Assembly (NCBI GenBank): GCA_003971905.1
Contig: RSEE01000027.1
Span: forward strand, 310,001 to 374,000
Reading direction: 5' to 3'
DNA length: 64,000 nt
Source of the DNA: Moniliella sp. 'wahieum'
Taxonomy: Eukaryota; Basidiomycota; Moniliellomycetes; Moniliellales; Moniliellaceae
The notes under the pieces are model-generated. The model ran no database searches and was not told the DNA's origin. It saw only the letters and a program-made list of their open reading frames with translations. Of this stretch, positions 23,527 through 34,750 are shown in pieces. How positions within the stretch are numbered: the first letter of the stretch is position 1; each line of letters begins with the position of its first letter. A program made the translations under genes and the position numbers.

Positions 23527-23626
23527 TGTCGTGTCCCGGGATCGAACCGGGGACCTTGAGGAATCCAGAGGATCTTCTATTGAAGGGGACTTCAATCTCA
23601 CGCTCTCCCATCTGAGCTAACCCGAC
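23527..23626 (-). tRNA. tRNA-Phe (anticodon GAA) with intron
   Basis: Read on the minus strand: acceptor GTCGGGT pairs with ACACGAC (one mismatch); D arm is GCTC-AGATGGGA-GAGC; anticodon stem TGAGA is followed by loop TTGAAG, giving anticodon GAA; T arm is CCCGG-TTCGATC-CCGGG. About 27 bases between loop position 37 and the 3' half of the stem (CCTCA) form the intron. The 3' stem has one extra or changed base relative to the expected TCTCA, possibly another base error. The box B promoter GGTTCGATCC is intact. Confidence 0.8.
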
Positions 23627-24670
23627 AAGTCGTATTTGGTTGAGTCGGTTTAGAAGAAAGGGCTGTGGCCTACAGCAACGTGCATGTTACTTCTTCAGTC
23701 TAACATTCTGTTCCTTTTTCGTTTCAGAGGGTGTTGGCATCAAATGCCGATGGTTCTCGGAAGTCATATCAGCTGTCCATGCGACGGGTCACCTACACAT
23801 ACCCATCGCCTGTGCATATGACCCTGTTCAGATGTTCCTTAATCCTTTTGTGTCACTCAACTCCCTCTAGTTGCTCTCATGCGCGCGTTGAACGTTGATT
23901 TTTTCTCTCGTATGATTGATGATTGCTCCTCCTTTCCCTCTGAAGGCTTTTGTCCTTGCACGAGTCTTCGGCGCATGTGTGAACACGCAAGAAGGAATAT
24001 AGGAGCGGCCCCATCTGCCACTACAGGCCCCCGGTAACATCAAAGGTTCTCTTTCTCATCTTCGATCTTCGATCTCACGATCCCATCAACATGACTGTTG
24101 TGCCAGACGGCTGGCACTAGCCACACTTGTGTCTATATTCAGAGCACGGAGTGACGACTACTATAAACATTGAGAGTATACTGAGTATACGAGCATTGAG
24201 TACCGTATAGTGATATGGCCACACCGATCTGGTGTGCATATGAATATGGTGCGTCGATGAGATCGATGAGACGAGTCTTCCAAAAAACCCCGGTAACACG
24301 CTAACGCTAAAAACCCGGAGCGTCGGCAACACGGGCATTGCTAAACCGGTAACGCGGTAACGCGACGGAGGGCAACGAAGACCCTCCGCACCCTCACCCT
24401 TTTCGATGTGTGATTCGTGCATGCTTCTCTACCATTCACGCACGAGAGAAAGATGGAGAAGGACGATATGTGTTTTGGTCCCGGAGGCAGATCGGCGAGG
24501 GCAAGAGGCTCTGTGGGATTGCGTGTGGGACTGGGCAAATGTTGGCGTTGCATATAATGGGGATGCACTAGGATGCACTACGTAGCGAAGCCATGTCACA
24601 TGTGTCAGATCCCACATGTCGCACACACGCACATCACATGTCACACACTGCGATCCATGGCGCACGGCGC

Positions 24671-24706
24671 ATGATGCATGATGCATGACGCGATGACGCG
24701 ATGACG
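24671..24706. repeat. ATGATGC / CGATGACG tandem array
   Basis: Consecutive ATGATGC-ATGATGC-ATGACG-CGATGACG-CGATGACG words. A related GATGCGCTGATGACGCGATG stretch lies at about 53818-53842. Confidence 0.7.
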
Positions 24707-24778
24707 TCCCATGGATCTTCCCCCGCCTCCCTCGGCTCGATGATGGATCGGACCGCATCAATTAGACTTGTGCAGCTT

Positions 24779-24803
24779 GAGGCCTGAGGCCCTGAGGCCT
24801 GAG
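24779..24803. repeat. AGGCCTG tandem
   Basis: Copies of GAGGCC(CT)GAGGCCTGAGG with nested AGGCCT palindromes. Related words are at 22600, 53549, 57984 and 63689. Confidence 0.6.
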
Positions 24804-25481
24804 GGAGGCATGCTGGCGTTCGGCAGGTTTCTGGTCCAGGCCGAGCGCGCCGGACGGCTGAGCTGAGTGTGTTGAGTCCGAGCTGCTGCGCTGCTGATCG
24901 ATCGGATTCGATGCTGGACGGATGGATCTGTGGATGGATGAATGGATGGATGGGTGATACCGATGATGCTGGCGGGTGACCGGAGTCCCAGACTGCACAG
25001 GCCTATTGCCGGGGGCTGCCAGAAGGCTGCCAGAGGGCTGCTAGGGGGCCGCCACTTGTGGCTTGCACTGGGGGCGCGGGGGCAGTGGGGCGGCGAGTCC
25101 ACGTGATGGATCCGCCTTTCTGTATGCAACGGAGTGGAGCTCTGTTCGGCGATCGGTGGGGCGGATGGTGCATGATGCGTGACGCCTGGGCCTCTGGGCG
25201 CATGCCTGTGTCTTATGTGCCCTCCCCCCGGCGCGCACCACACCAGAGGAGAAGAACGACGGGCATCCCAGCGCAGCCGCCTGGAGCGGCGAGCGCCTAT
25301 GGTCCCCCGGCCGAGGAAAGCCGTCCAACGCATGTATGTGTTTCTGTGAGTCTGACTCTCTTCTGCCGCGTGTGGGCGCCCCCTCTCGTTGCCTGTACGT
25401 GTCCTCTGCGTTCATAAATACCGTCTTCTCTTCCTTCTCCTGCTGCCTCCCCCCGCCAGCTCCTTCGCCTTTCCGACCACT

Positions 25482-26383
25482 ATGCTCCCCGCAACGATCC
25501 TTACCTTCCTTGGCCTGGGCCTCTGCTACGCTTGCGCGGCCCGTCATTGAGCCTCGCCAGAATGCGTCCCTCCAGCCAGGCAACACGGACCTGCCCTTCC
25601 CCAAGAGCTACTACGACCAGGCCGCTGCCTTGGTGCAGCAGACCTACTGCAACCCCTCCCTTGACACGACCGGCCTGCAAATCGGCGATGCTGTGCTGCT
25701 CAACACCACTGGCGACGGCAACGCCGAGCAACGGGTCAACATTTACTACTCGCAGTCTCTCGGCATCAGCGCCGCCTACATGGGTACCAACATTTCTTCT
25801 CTCCTCTCCATCTGGAAAGACGTGGACTTTGTTTGGTCCTTGATTCGGAACTTAACCTTCCCCTGGGTGCGCTGGTCGACCAAGGCTTCCAAAGCGCCTG
25901 GAAGCAGACCTGGTCCACCGTCCAAGAGATGGTCGGTGCCGCCAAGGACACCTACCCTCGGCCGACTTGACCATTATTGGCCACAGTCTTGGAGCGGCAG
26001 CGGCCACGTTTGCCTTGCTTGCGTACGGGGACGAGGCGACGCGGATGATCACATTTGGTCAGCCGCGGGTAGGGAACAAGGTGGTGGCCGATGCGGTTGA
26101 CGATCGGTTTGCCGGCAAGGTCAGCCGTATGACCAATGGCAACGACTGGGTGCCGCACGTGGTGCCTCGCATCGTTGGCGCTCAGCACTTTAGTGGCGAG
26201 GTGTGGCAGAGCCAGGCTAACGACTCGTCCTCTGCCCTCTTCTACCCTGGTCAGGAGAACATCCACGGCGCTGACTCGGTTCTCTTCCCCCCGCTCAACT
26301 TTGACAACCACCAAGGATACTACTTTGGAACTCAGATCGGCGCCTTCCAGGGCAACTGCCCGGCGATTGTCGGCCATCCCTAA
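25482..26383 (+). CDS. Secreted class 3 lipase (alpha/beta hydrolase)
   Basis: Extracellular triacylglycerol lipase of the Rhizomucor/feruloyl-esterase-like class 3 family. The ATG at 25482 opens a signal peptide (MLPATILTFLGLGLCYACAA). The nucleophile elbow is TIIGHSLGAAAATFALLAYG (serine of GHSLG). The Asp is likely in NDWVPHV, and the His in NHQGYYFG near the C-terminus completes the triad. Even Cys spacing (YCNPS early, GNCPAI late) suggests a disulfide. Stop is TAA at 26381. Three frame breaks are each explained by one missing base: at about 25548; at about 25833 (GTTTTGGTC read as GTTTGGTC); and at about 25967 (CCTTCGGCC read as CCTCGGCC). Secretion would suit a lipid-degrading or lipid-dependent fungus; substrate range is not visible. 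Confidence 0.88.
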
Positions 26384-27429
26384 AAACCGCCCTGTCCTGC
26401 TCTGTCGTGCCCTGTCCTGCTCTGCCCTGCGTCCGTGATCGTCCACGGTCATTGGACTCCCTCTCAGGTCTCACCTCTCTTCTTTTTCCTTTCTGTGATC
26501 GGGCCCATTCATTCAACTACCCCTACTTATTACTATTTCCTTCTTTTTATGAGCTTCCGACTCGTCGCTCGCTCCTACTTTTCTCAAAACAAATCATCTT
26601 CTTCCCTCCATCTGCCTGGCTACCTCTGACTAAACCTGATCTTTCCGACATGGATGTGCACGGGAGGTCTCACAATGCAATATGTTATTCTGTGTTGTTC
26701 TTCGTTCTACACCATGGTATAATGTTTTGAACATACGGGCCAAGCGAATCTGATTCGGCGGCTGGCTTTGGACGGAGTCAGTTACCCGTGTACCCCGAAC
26801 AGTCTCCAAGAACGTGCTTGAAGCTTGATGTTGCTAGGGGAGGGGGAACGGGCTGATCTAAATATAGAGTGCTGGAGAAACGGATGGCTGATGATCTGAA
26901 CTGCCGCGTGTGGGCGTTGGAATGGGCTTGTTCAGATAAACAGGCGGGCCCAAGCCATGGCAGGAGAGCCCGATGGCAGGGCACAGGGCGGCGGTGAGTG
27001 GCTGGTGCGCACAGAGGCCCGGGAACCAGACTAGCAGCCCTAGAGGACAGTCAGGCCGAGGGACGCTGCGTAGGTGGGGGGGGAGAAGGACAGTTTCAAC
27101 GGTGCGACCGCCCGTGGCGGCTGGAGGATGGAGGCTGAGCTGACCACCGACTCTGGGGGTGCGGATGCGAGGGGGGTCGCTCTAGGCCCGCTCGGCGGCG
27201 GGACTTGTGGCTACGTTCGCTCGCAACTCGCAGCGGCGGGCTCCTTCGGGCGGCACAGGATAGGGTTGCGCAGGAACACTGCCCCGTGGCGCGCCGAACG
27301 CCGTCGAGGGCGGAAGACGGCAGCGGTGGGGCTGGCTGGCGCGGGGCTGCAAGGGCCAACCACACCAACCACCACCTGCCTCCTCTCGGCGCCTTCTGCT
27401 CTGCTGCGCCGCTGGGCCATGCGAGCACC
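26384..27429. other. Spacer between lipase and IRE1
   Basis: A T/C-rich 3' region runs to about 26700. A CTTGAAGCTTGATG element lies at 26815-26830. A G-rich stretch then leads into the IRE1 leader. No gene is seen. Confidence 0.5.
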
Positions 27430-30400
27430 ATGAAGTCCTGCCGGCTGCTCCGTGGCAGGCACATCCGCATGCGCGCTCCCGCCACCGCCACCGCCCTCGC
27501 CCCGCCTTCCTCTGCCTCCTCCTCGTCTCTGTGCTTCCGCCGCCACCGCCGCCACCGCTCGGCCCCGCCCTCCTCCCGTCCCGGCCCTGACGCGCTCCCC
27601 CCCCGCCCCCGCCCCCGATTGCCCTTCCCCCTCCGACCCCCTCAGCCTGCTGCCCACCGCACTCGTCGCATGCACCGACGGCTCCCTCCACGGCGTCGAC
27701 CGCACCTCGGGCCGTGTCCGCTGGTCCCTCGGCTGCGGCGCCTCCTGGCCCGACACCTCCTCCGACGCCATGGGCCAGCAAGAGGAGTGTCTTCTTCCCT
27801 TCCGCCCGGTCGTTAGTGCTACCTATGGCCCCGACCGCCTATCGCTCGCACAGATGCTTGCTCAGTCTTCCCACACTGAATTGAGCATTTACTTGGTCGA
27901 GCCCTCGGCCCAGGCGCACTCTACTGCTTTCCGCTCTCCTAGCGAGCTTCTTTCCCACCCCCTTTCCTCCTCTTCCCCCCAGGACGGTTCTCCTGCGACC
28001 CTGGTTAAGCTTCCGCTCACGCTCCCGCAGCTCGTTTCTCTCTCCCCCTTCACATTCCCTGGGGACGACAGCCGCGTGTTTGTGGGGAGCAAGCAAGCTC
28101 GCCTCGTTGAAGTCAACGTCCGCACAGGTGCGATCCGCAGCATGTTTGGCGACACGGCGTCGATGGCTAACGTGAGCGAGCCAAGTGAGTGGGACTGGCC
28201 CAACGACCCGAGCCCAGAGCAGACGACAATAAGGATGTTGGGCCCTGATTGGCAGGACCGACTACACGTTGGCCGTCCACGCCAAACATGACCCGAGCTT
28301 GTCCCAAACGCTGCATCTCAGTCTCTACTCACCCAATTAGCAGACCGGGATGTCCTGGCTGCGTGGAACACCCAACCTATCCCGACGCTCGCCGCATCAT
28401 GGTCCTGCCCGACGAGGCAGCCTGATCTGCCTCAACACCTCTGTTCCCGATTCCCATCCAGCTCATCCGCCAGAGGATCTCGGTCCCGTCTCCGAGCCAG
28501 ACACGTGCCGACCGACGAGGAGACACGGCCTTCGCACCAGACCCTCTGGACCAGCTCCATGGGCGCAAGTGTGGCTTCATCTTTGACTTTGTCCAGTCCA
28601 TGGGAGGGCAAGATGACGAGGACCCCTCTGCTAGGCGTCGTCCAGTCCTTGTTCCCCACCCGTTTTGCGTCTGGGCGAACTGTTTCATGATACGAGCTAC
28701 ACGGAACTTGGCCAGTCGGAGGCTCCTGACTTGGACTTTGGTGCGGACACCTACGGGGAGCGTCCGACGGGTCCTTGTTTGCCATGAGCTCGATGCGCTA
28801 TCCCCTTGCCGCTCTTGGCCCGCCTGCTCCAGCCTCACACGCGTCCGAATGTCATGGGTGCAGTGCATGATTGGGAGCTACCAAAGCCACAGCCCCTCGG
28901 GCAGTCCTGGTTCAATCGACCCTTTCCTGCCCTTTTGGTTTGATTCCCCGCTCGGGATCGATGGCCCATCCCTGCCCCTTGGGATTCAACTCGTGTACCC
29001 ACCATTGAGGCTCCACAGAACAATGCCTCCGCTTCGGAACCATCACCCAGCCGCCGTAACTCAAGTCGGCTTGGTGAGCATTTGCCTTCTTCACTATTTG
29101 AGGCCGCCCCCATTTGGGCTTTCACAGCAGCCTTTGGCCTCATGGCTGTGGCACTCTTCTTTGTCGGTTTCCATTGGCGTTCCCAGCGTTCTTCTTCCGT
29201 CTTTTCCGCGTCCATGCCAACCGAGCCTAGTGCTTCGAGCGTCGCACAGCCTCTGCAGGAACCGCACACTACACCCACTCCCAATGCTAAGTCTCCAGTG
29301 GTGCCACCTGGGTCCGAAAAGCCACGCCACAATGAGCCAGCTGTTCCTTTGGTAAAATCCACCCCGGCTCTCCCCGTTCCGCAATCGTCCCCTGCGAAAC
29401 CCGGAAAACGGCGCATCGAGCCCCTCCCCGCCGCCCAGCGCGCCAGAGTGGGTTTCGGATTGGAATGCCAACGCTCAGCAATTCCGTGCGGGTTTGGCAG
29501 CTACAACAGTTGATCCCGATCCCGCTGGAGGGGGCGTGGTCAGCTCGGCGGCGCCATCCAACGACCTGGCGCCGCCTGTCGTGCCCAAGCCCAAGAAGAA
29601 GAGGCGAGGCAAACGTGCAGGACAACAAGTGGCGGCCAAAGCGGCCCGAGCCGAGCGGATTGCCGCGGCCGAGGCCGAGGTGAAGACGACCGAGGCGGTG
29701 CCGGAAGATGGGTACTTTACCACGTCACCACCGCTGGTGTCCGAGTTGCTTGTCCGTCCCACTGCATCTGAGTCAACATTGCAACCACCGCTTGCGCTCG
29801 ATCCTAACGGGACAGAGGAATTGGAAGATCAGTCTCCCGACCTTGTCTCGGGTCTTCCTGCTCGATCCGGTACTCCCTCCGCTTCACCCGATGCCGATTC
29901 GACCATCGCCCGCTCACCTTCTGCCCATACCCCCCGTGGTTCTCCCACGAAACTCAAGGTGGACTTGACCAAACTGGCTACCTCCTCTGCTGATGGGATG
30001 GCTGTGGAGGAGCTTGCACTGGCCAGTCCAAGACGGGACGCTGGTGCTCGTATGGTAGAGGAACACCTGTTTGCTCTTGATGGAAAAGGTCAGGTGCTGC
30101 ACAATGCGGCGCCACAGCACGAACCTCGTCGCTGGTCATTTCGGATGAGGTGCTTGGTACGTTCAGCCTTCCTCCCTTCCTTGTAGGCTTTTCCATTGTG
30201 CTGACCTTGGTTTTCAGGCTATGGTTCATCCGGTACGGTTGTCTTCAAGGGCACCTTCCAAGGCCGGGCGGTGGCTGTGAAGCGGCTGTTGAAAGATTTT
30301 ACTCGTATTGCGTCCAAGGAGGTTCATCTCCTTGAGAGTGCCGACGACCATCCCAACGTGGTCAGGTACTATTACCAAGAGGTGACTGATAGCTTCCTTT

Positions 30401-31538
30401 ACATTGCCCTCGAGCTGTGCCAGGCGACCTTGGCCGACGTGGTGGAGCATCCCGGGCCTGGTGCATACCAAGAACTGGTGGCGTTGCTGCAGCCCAAATC
30501 GGCGCTCGAGCAAATTGCACAAGGGCTCCAGCACCTTCATGGTCTTTCCATTGTGCACCGCGATCTCAAGCCGCAGAACATTCTTGTCACCATTGCGCCC
30601 CCGGCGCGGTCGAGCAAGTATGTGGCTGTGGCCAACCGAAAGCCGCGGCTCAAGATGTTGCTCTCCGACTTTGGCCTGAGCAAGAAGCTGGATGGAGTGG
30701 CCCAGAGCAGTTTCAGCCAGACCGTAAACCATCCCGCAGGGACGGTAGGCTGGCGTGCGCCTGAGATTCTACGCGGCGAGGTGAGTCTCGAGTCGGGAGC
30801 CGAGTCGACGGACGTGTCGGTTGAGCTAAAGCCGGCTGGAACGGCGGCCGAGCGCGGGGAAGAACGACGCCGGTTGACACGGGCCGTGGATGTGTTTGCG
30901 TATGGGTGCATTGCCTACTACGTCTTATCCAATGGCCAGCATCCCTTTGGCTCGCGGTTCGAGCGCGAGCTGAATGTCCTGCGCGGGGAGCACGACCTCA
31001 GTTACCTGGGAAGTCTGGGCGAAGAAGGGTTAGAAGCCCGTCATTTGATTTTGGGGTGCATCTGCCCCGATCCGGCGCGTCGTCCTACCGCCGCCGAAGT
31101 GTTGCTGCACCCGTACTTTTGGACGCCGCAGAAACGTCTCCAGTTCCTGCTTCAAAGCAGTGACGCATTTGATACGCTCGAGCGCGATCCGCCGGCGCCG
31201 CTTTGCTTGCCCTCGAACGGCGCGCGACCGACGTGCTAGGCGCACCGGGATGGACCAAACGCGTCGACGCGTTGTTCGTGGCCGACCTGGGCAAGTTCCG
31301 CTCGTACGACCCCACAAGGTGCAAGATTGTGCGTGCAATGCGCAACAAGGCGCACCATTACCAAGAATGAGTCCCCGGCTGCAGCATATTCTTGGCTCGT
31401 TGCCCGATGGCTTCCTGATCTACTTACCCATCGCTTCCCCAAACTTCCTTAACGTCTTCCGTCATCTCGTCCCAACCTTTCCTCCGCTCCGAGTCCCGCT
31501 TCCGCATCTTTCTCGATGGTGGTCCGAACGATGTGTAA
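27430..31538 (+). CDS. IRE1: IRE1 unfolded-protein-response sensor kinase/endoribonuclease
   Basis: ER transmembrane stress sensor that splices the HAC1/XBP1-type mRNA. N-terminal hydrophobic AFLCLLLVSVLPP (one frame change after the ATG) can serve as signal sequence. Luminal sensor: LVACTDGSLHGVDRTSGRVR (27661-27720), GSKQARLVEVNVRTGAIRSM and ADRDVLAAWNTQP (about 28345). Membrane helix WAFTAAFGLMAVALFFVGF (29115-29172). A basic linker KPKKKRRGKRAG follows, then kinase: GYGSSGTVVFKG, VAVKRLLKDF, HRDLKPQNIL, SDFGLSKK, GTVGWRAPEILRG. The KEN RNase domain shows TKRVDALFVADLGKFRSYDP and ends SRFRIFLDGGPNDV, stop at 31536. A 61-nt intron (30157-30217) splits a Gly codon inside the kinase glycine loop. 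At least six breaks hit the luminal half (28240-29080) and others fall in the RNase domain. Identity is certain. Confidence 0.92.
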
Positions 31539-32044
31539 CACCGATCCCATGCTGCCGTTGTGTAGCTACACTCTGCCCCTGTCTTGTTTTTCTCTCACCC
31601 ACTCCCGCTTCCGCTCCCGCCCCTCCCCTCCCTTGCTTCCCTTCCCTCCCAAGACACGTCCGGATCGATTTCCCTCACATACACGCCTCTCTTGTCATGG
31701 CAGCGCTTCCCTCGTCTTGTCACTGGATTGGCCCCCCGTTTGCTATTTACGCCCTCTCCATGTACCACCATCCGTCGGGAAAAAAAGATCATTTGCCGCT
31801 ACCTCATCGCCTCCATCTGGACAGCCACACTCTTGATGGAGAAAGAAACTGCATCGTCTTCGAAGCTGCGGGGACGACACTAGAGAGGCCCAAATGACCC
31901 TCGTCACCACGTGTGGTTTGTTGTCGGTCCCTCCGGGGAAAGGTAAAACAGAGTAGCATACTAGTGAATGGTGCGGTGCCGCAAGCAGGATGCGCGGCGG
32001 GTGAGAGAGAGCGAGCGCAAGCAAAAAAAAGCGCGGTCATAGTT
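31539..32044. other. Convergent spacer IRE1 / OSH3
   Basis: Pyrimidine-rich (31560-31680) and without gene-like frames. Probably two 3' untranslated regions. Confidence 0.6.
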
Positions 32045-34330
32045 TTAGTTGGTCTGGAACACCTCTGGCACCACGGCATCCCACACGGTCTGGGCCTTCT
32101 TGGGCCCGGCCTCGATGGCCTCGGCGCGCTTCTTAAAGTACTCTAGGTTGTTCGGTCCGCCATAGAGCCAGTTGGGCTGGCCTGCGGCCTCGCTGCCGGT
32201 CGCGCTCGCCGGGTCGGGGTGGAAAAAGTCGGGATGGTACTCGACCCCATTCGCCTGCCGTTCGGCCCGACGCCGACGCTGCGCCGTCTCGACGGCATGC
32301 TTCAGCTCTTCGGCCTGGTCCACATTGCCATTCTCAAACGCGCGTTGGTCCGGACGGAAGCGAGAGTCGGTGCGAGGCAAGTAGGAGGCCATGCGTGGAG
32401 TGAGCTCGTTGAGCGACATGGCAAAGTAGGTAAAGCCATAGTACTCCTCGGCATCGGGCGGGAAGGGCGCAGCCTCCCACAAGACTTGGTAGTTCTCCTT
32501 GTCGTGCTGGATGGCAAATGAGTCGGTCCACTTGCCCTTGACGGCAAGGCCCTTGGAACCTTTGGCATCATATACGTTGCCCACCAGATGGTTCCGGCTC
32601 CCGGCGCCGCCGAGAACAGTGCCCTGCTTAAAGTCCACCTTGAGCATTTGGCCCGTCTTGACACTCGTCACGCTCAGCTCGCCCACATATTCGAGGTACT
32701 TTTGGCCGGCAATCAGGTTGCGCATAAACGCACCCGGCTTCTGATCGTGTACGTCTCTCCTAGTCCGGGTAGGTCCACCGTAAGAGAACCTTCTGGGATC
32801 AGCTCCCAACTCTTGCCCCAGAACTTCTGTTTGACTGTACTCCAACCGTGGGCGCGCCAGCCGTGGCCCTCGGCATAGGTGGCCACAATCGGCGGGTTGT
32901 GCACCACCTTTTCAGCGACAAACCTCAGCCGCCCGCCCTCGCGGACCAGCTCAAACGTTTCTCCCAGCATGGGGTTGAAGGGTTTGCGACTGGCGCGCAG
33001 CTTGTTCGCCGCATACCCACTTACCGCCCACGCCCCAATCAGGCACAGACGTGTCGACCAATCGTCCGTCTGGGCCGCCCGCTCCAGCAACGCAGGCGCA
33101 TACTCGTAGTCCTCCGCAGCGGCCTGCAACAGACTGAGGGGCAAGTTGAAAGTGACGGGGAAACTGATCGTGGACAGGTCCTTTCCCACATTCTTCTTCA
33201 AAACACCCAGAATGCCCACATCGTCCCAGCCACCTTGGACGGCAACTTGGTCCGGTGGTCCTCCGTCTCATTCGCCAGAGCAAGTTGGGAAGTAGGCTGC
33301 TCCAACTCGTCCGAGTCATCGTCCTCCGCATCCTCCGAGTCGTCCGCGGTACCTTCCTCAGTGGACTCGGCCGCGCCTTCCTCGGCATGGTCGACATCAA
33401 TGTCATCAGCATCGTAAAATACCGCCTCGTCATCACCCACGGTGCTGGTAATGCTCTGCGGGGCTGCGACCGCTGCGTCGCAGGGTCCCAGTGAGGCATG
33501 GCCTCCTCCGCGCTCGCATCGGTTTGCGGCACTTTGGACGACAAGAGATTGTCCAGCTCGATCTGCTCCTTTCGCAGCGCATTGACCAGGGCTTGGACCT
33601 TGGTCACCTCACCCGACGCAGCACCTGGTTTCCACGGCTCGTGTCAGCTGCTACCAGACTCACGCAAGGGTTAGGGAATGGGGTTACAACGTACCACTCG
33701 AAGCCAGTGCGGCGAGCTCCTTTTGGAGTGCGGTGATCGAGCGGCTGATCCGATCACTGTGGGCAAACACAGGGGCAAGGTCGACGCTGACCAGATCCTT
33801 GGTGCCCGCTGCAACCACATAGATCCGCCGGGCGCTGCCCACATTGCCGGCGTGACGTTCATTGATGAACGTCTTGAGCTCGTTGCGCCACATTTCAAAG
33901 TCGGCCGCCGAGAGGGTTTTGAGGTCTGTGACAAATCATTGCGACGGTCAGCGCTGAGGCTCAGCAGGGCGGGAGGCAGGACGGGCGCCAGAGCCGGGGC
34001 AAGGCAGTACGTACGGAACACCGAGGAGCCCGAGTCGACGTGGATGGTGCCGTGGCGCTTGGAGCTGATGACGGATGCATGCGGGATTTCGATAAAGTCG
34101 CGCGTGGGCTTGCCGGGGGCGAGGGAGTAGGTGAGGATGCCTTGGGACGTGAGGTAGAGGTAGCGCTTGGCGTAGCCCTGGATCTTTTTGCGCTTCTTCT
34201 TCAGGACCCAGCCCTCGGCGAGCACGTCGGCGGCGTCGACGCTGGGCGCCCAGCTGTGGCCGGGGGGGGCGGCAGGCACTTTGCCGGTGGCTGTTGCGGG
34301 GGCGGGGGCGCTGGCGCTGGCGCTGGGCAT
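32045..34330 (-). CDS. OSH3: OSH3-type oxysterol-binding protein (PH - FFAT-like - ORD)
   Basis: Lipid-transfer protein acting at ER contact sites. A PH domain opens it (EGWVLKKKRKKIQGYAKRYL to FEMWRNELKTFI). A coiled/acidic linker carries an FFAT-like motif VFYDADD with acidic flank (33402-33431), which would bind VAP proteins of the ER. The sterol/PI4P-binding ORD follows: GVLKKNVGKDLSTISFPVTF, KPFNPMLGETFELV, EKVVHNPPIVATYAEG, KGKWTDSF, DSRFRPDQRAFENG. The last block is the usual ORD C-terminal signature. In the family fingerprint EQVSHHPP the second His, which contacts the PI4P phosphate in Osh4, is Asn here. Two introns: 33926-34014 and 33625-33694. Start at 34330 (GCCGCCATGCCC), stop TAA at 32047-32045. 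Breaks lie at about 33490, 33225 and 32757. No GOLD domain is seen. Confidence 0.9.
33953..33965. repeat. GCTGAG-G-CTCAGC inverted repeat in OSH3 intron
   Basis: A perfect 13-base inverted repeat lies within the first intron of the OSH3-type gene. An identical copy is at 39719-39731. Confidence 0.7.
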
Positions 34331-34750
34331 GGCGGCGGTGGTGGGAGCGGAGGGGCGCGGCGGCGCGGGGCGAGTGGGGCGTTTGGGCTGCGGCAGGCGA
34401 GCGTGAATGTAAGCGCGGCGCCCGCGGACTAGTTGGGGCCCCAGCGGCGCTGGGCGTCTGATGCGTGAAACGGGAGTGTGAGGTGTGAAACGTGAAACGA
34501 GAGCCGCACCACCTGAAATTGAAACAATCCCCGTGTGGCGGGCCAATGGACGTTTCCCCGTCCCCACTGGGCGAGCCATTATGCATTAGGCATTAACCCA
34601 CGCGCTGTCTGTCGGCGCGCTCCCTGGTCTGACGTCACCCGCTGCTGTGCTGTGTCCTACTGCCCTGTGCGTTTCAGGCTGGTCATGCACATCAATGCAT
34701 CCCATTTGGCTTGTCGCTTCCCTCCCTAGCATGGCCGCACCAACCCACCA
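34331..34750. other. OSH3 upstream region
   Basis: This 420-base gap between the OSH3 start and the 6PGL stop codon holds the OSH3 promoter. It includes a short GTGAAACGGGAG/GTGTGAAACGTGAAACG near-repeat at 34466-34500. No gene is seen. Confidence 0.55.

Larger units (their letters stand above)
21262..25481. other. Long repeat-rich intergenic region with one tRNA gene
   Basis: No protein gene is supported over 4.2 kb apart from tRNA-Phe at 23527-23626. Repeats: CTTCAAGCTTCGAGC at 22270; AGGCCTCAGG at 22600; GGTAACGCG words at 24291-24367; tandem ATGATGC/GATGACGC at 24671-24706; CCTGAGGC at 24779-24803; and GATG tetranucleotides at about 24917-24955. A TATA-like CATAAATA lies about 65 bases before the lipase ATG. 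Confidence 0.5.

Noticed and set aside
21262-25481. Transposon or retroelement in the long repeat-rich gap
   Set aside because: No reverse transcriptase, integrase, transposase or long terminal repeat is visible in any frame; only short palindromic words.
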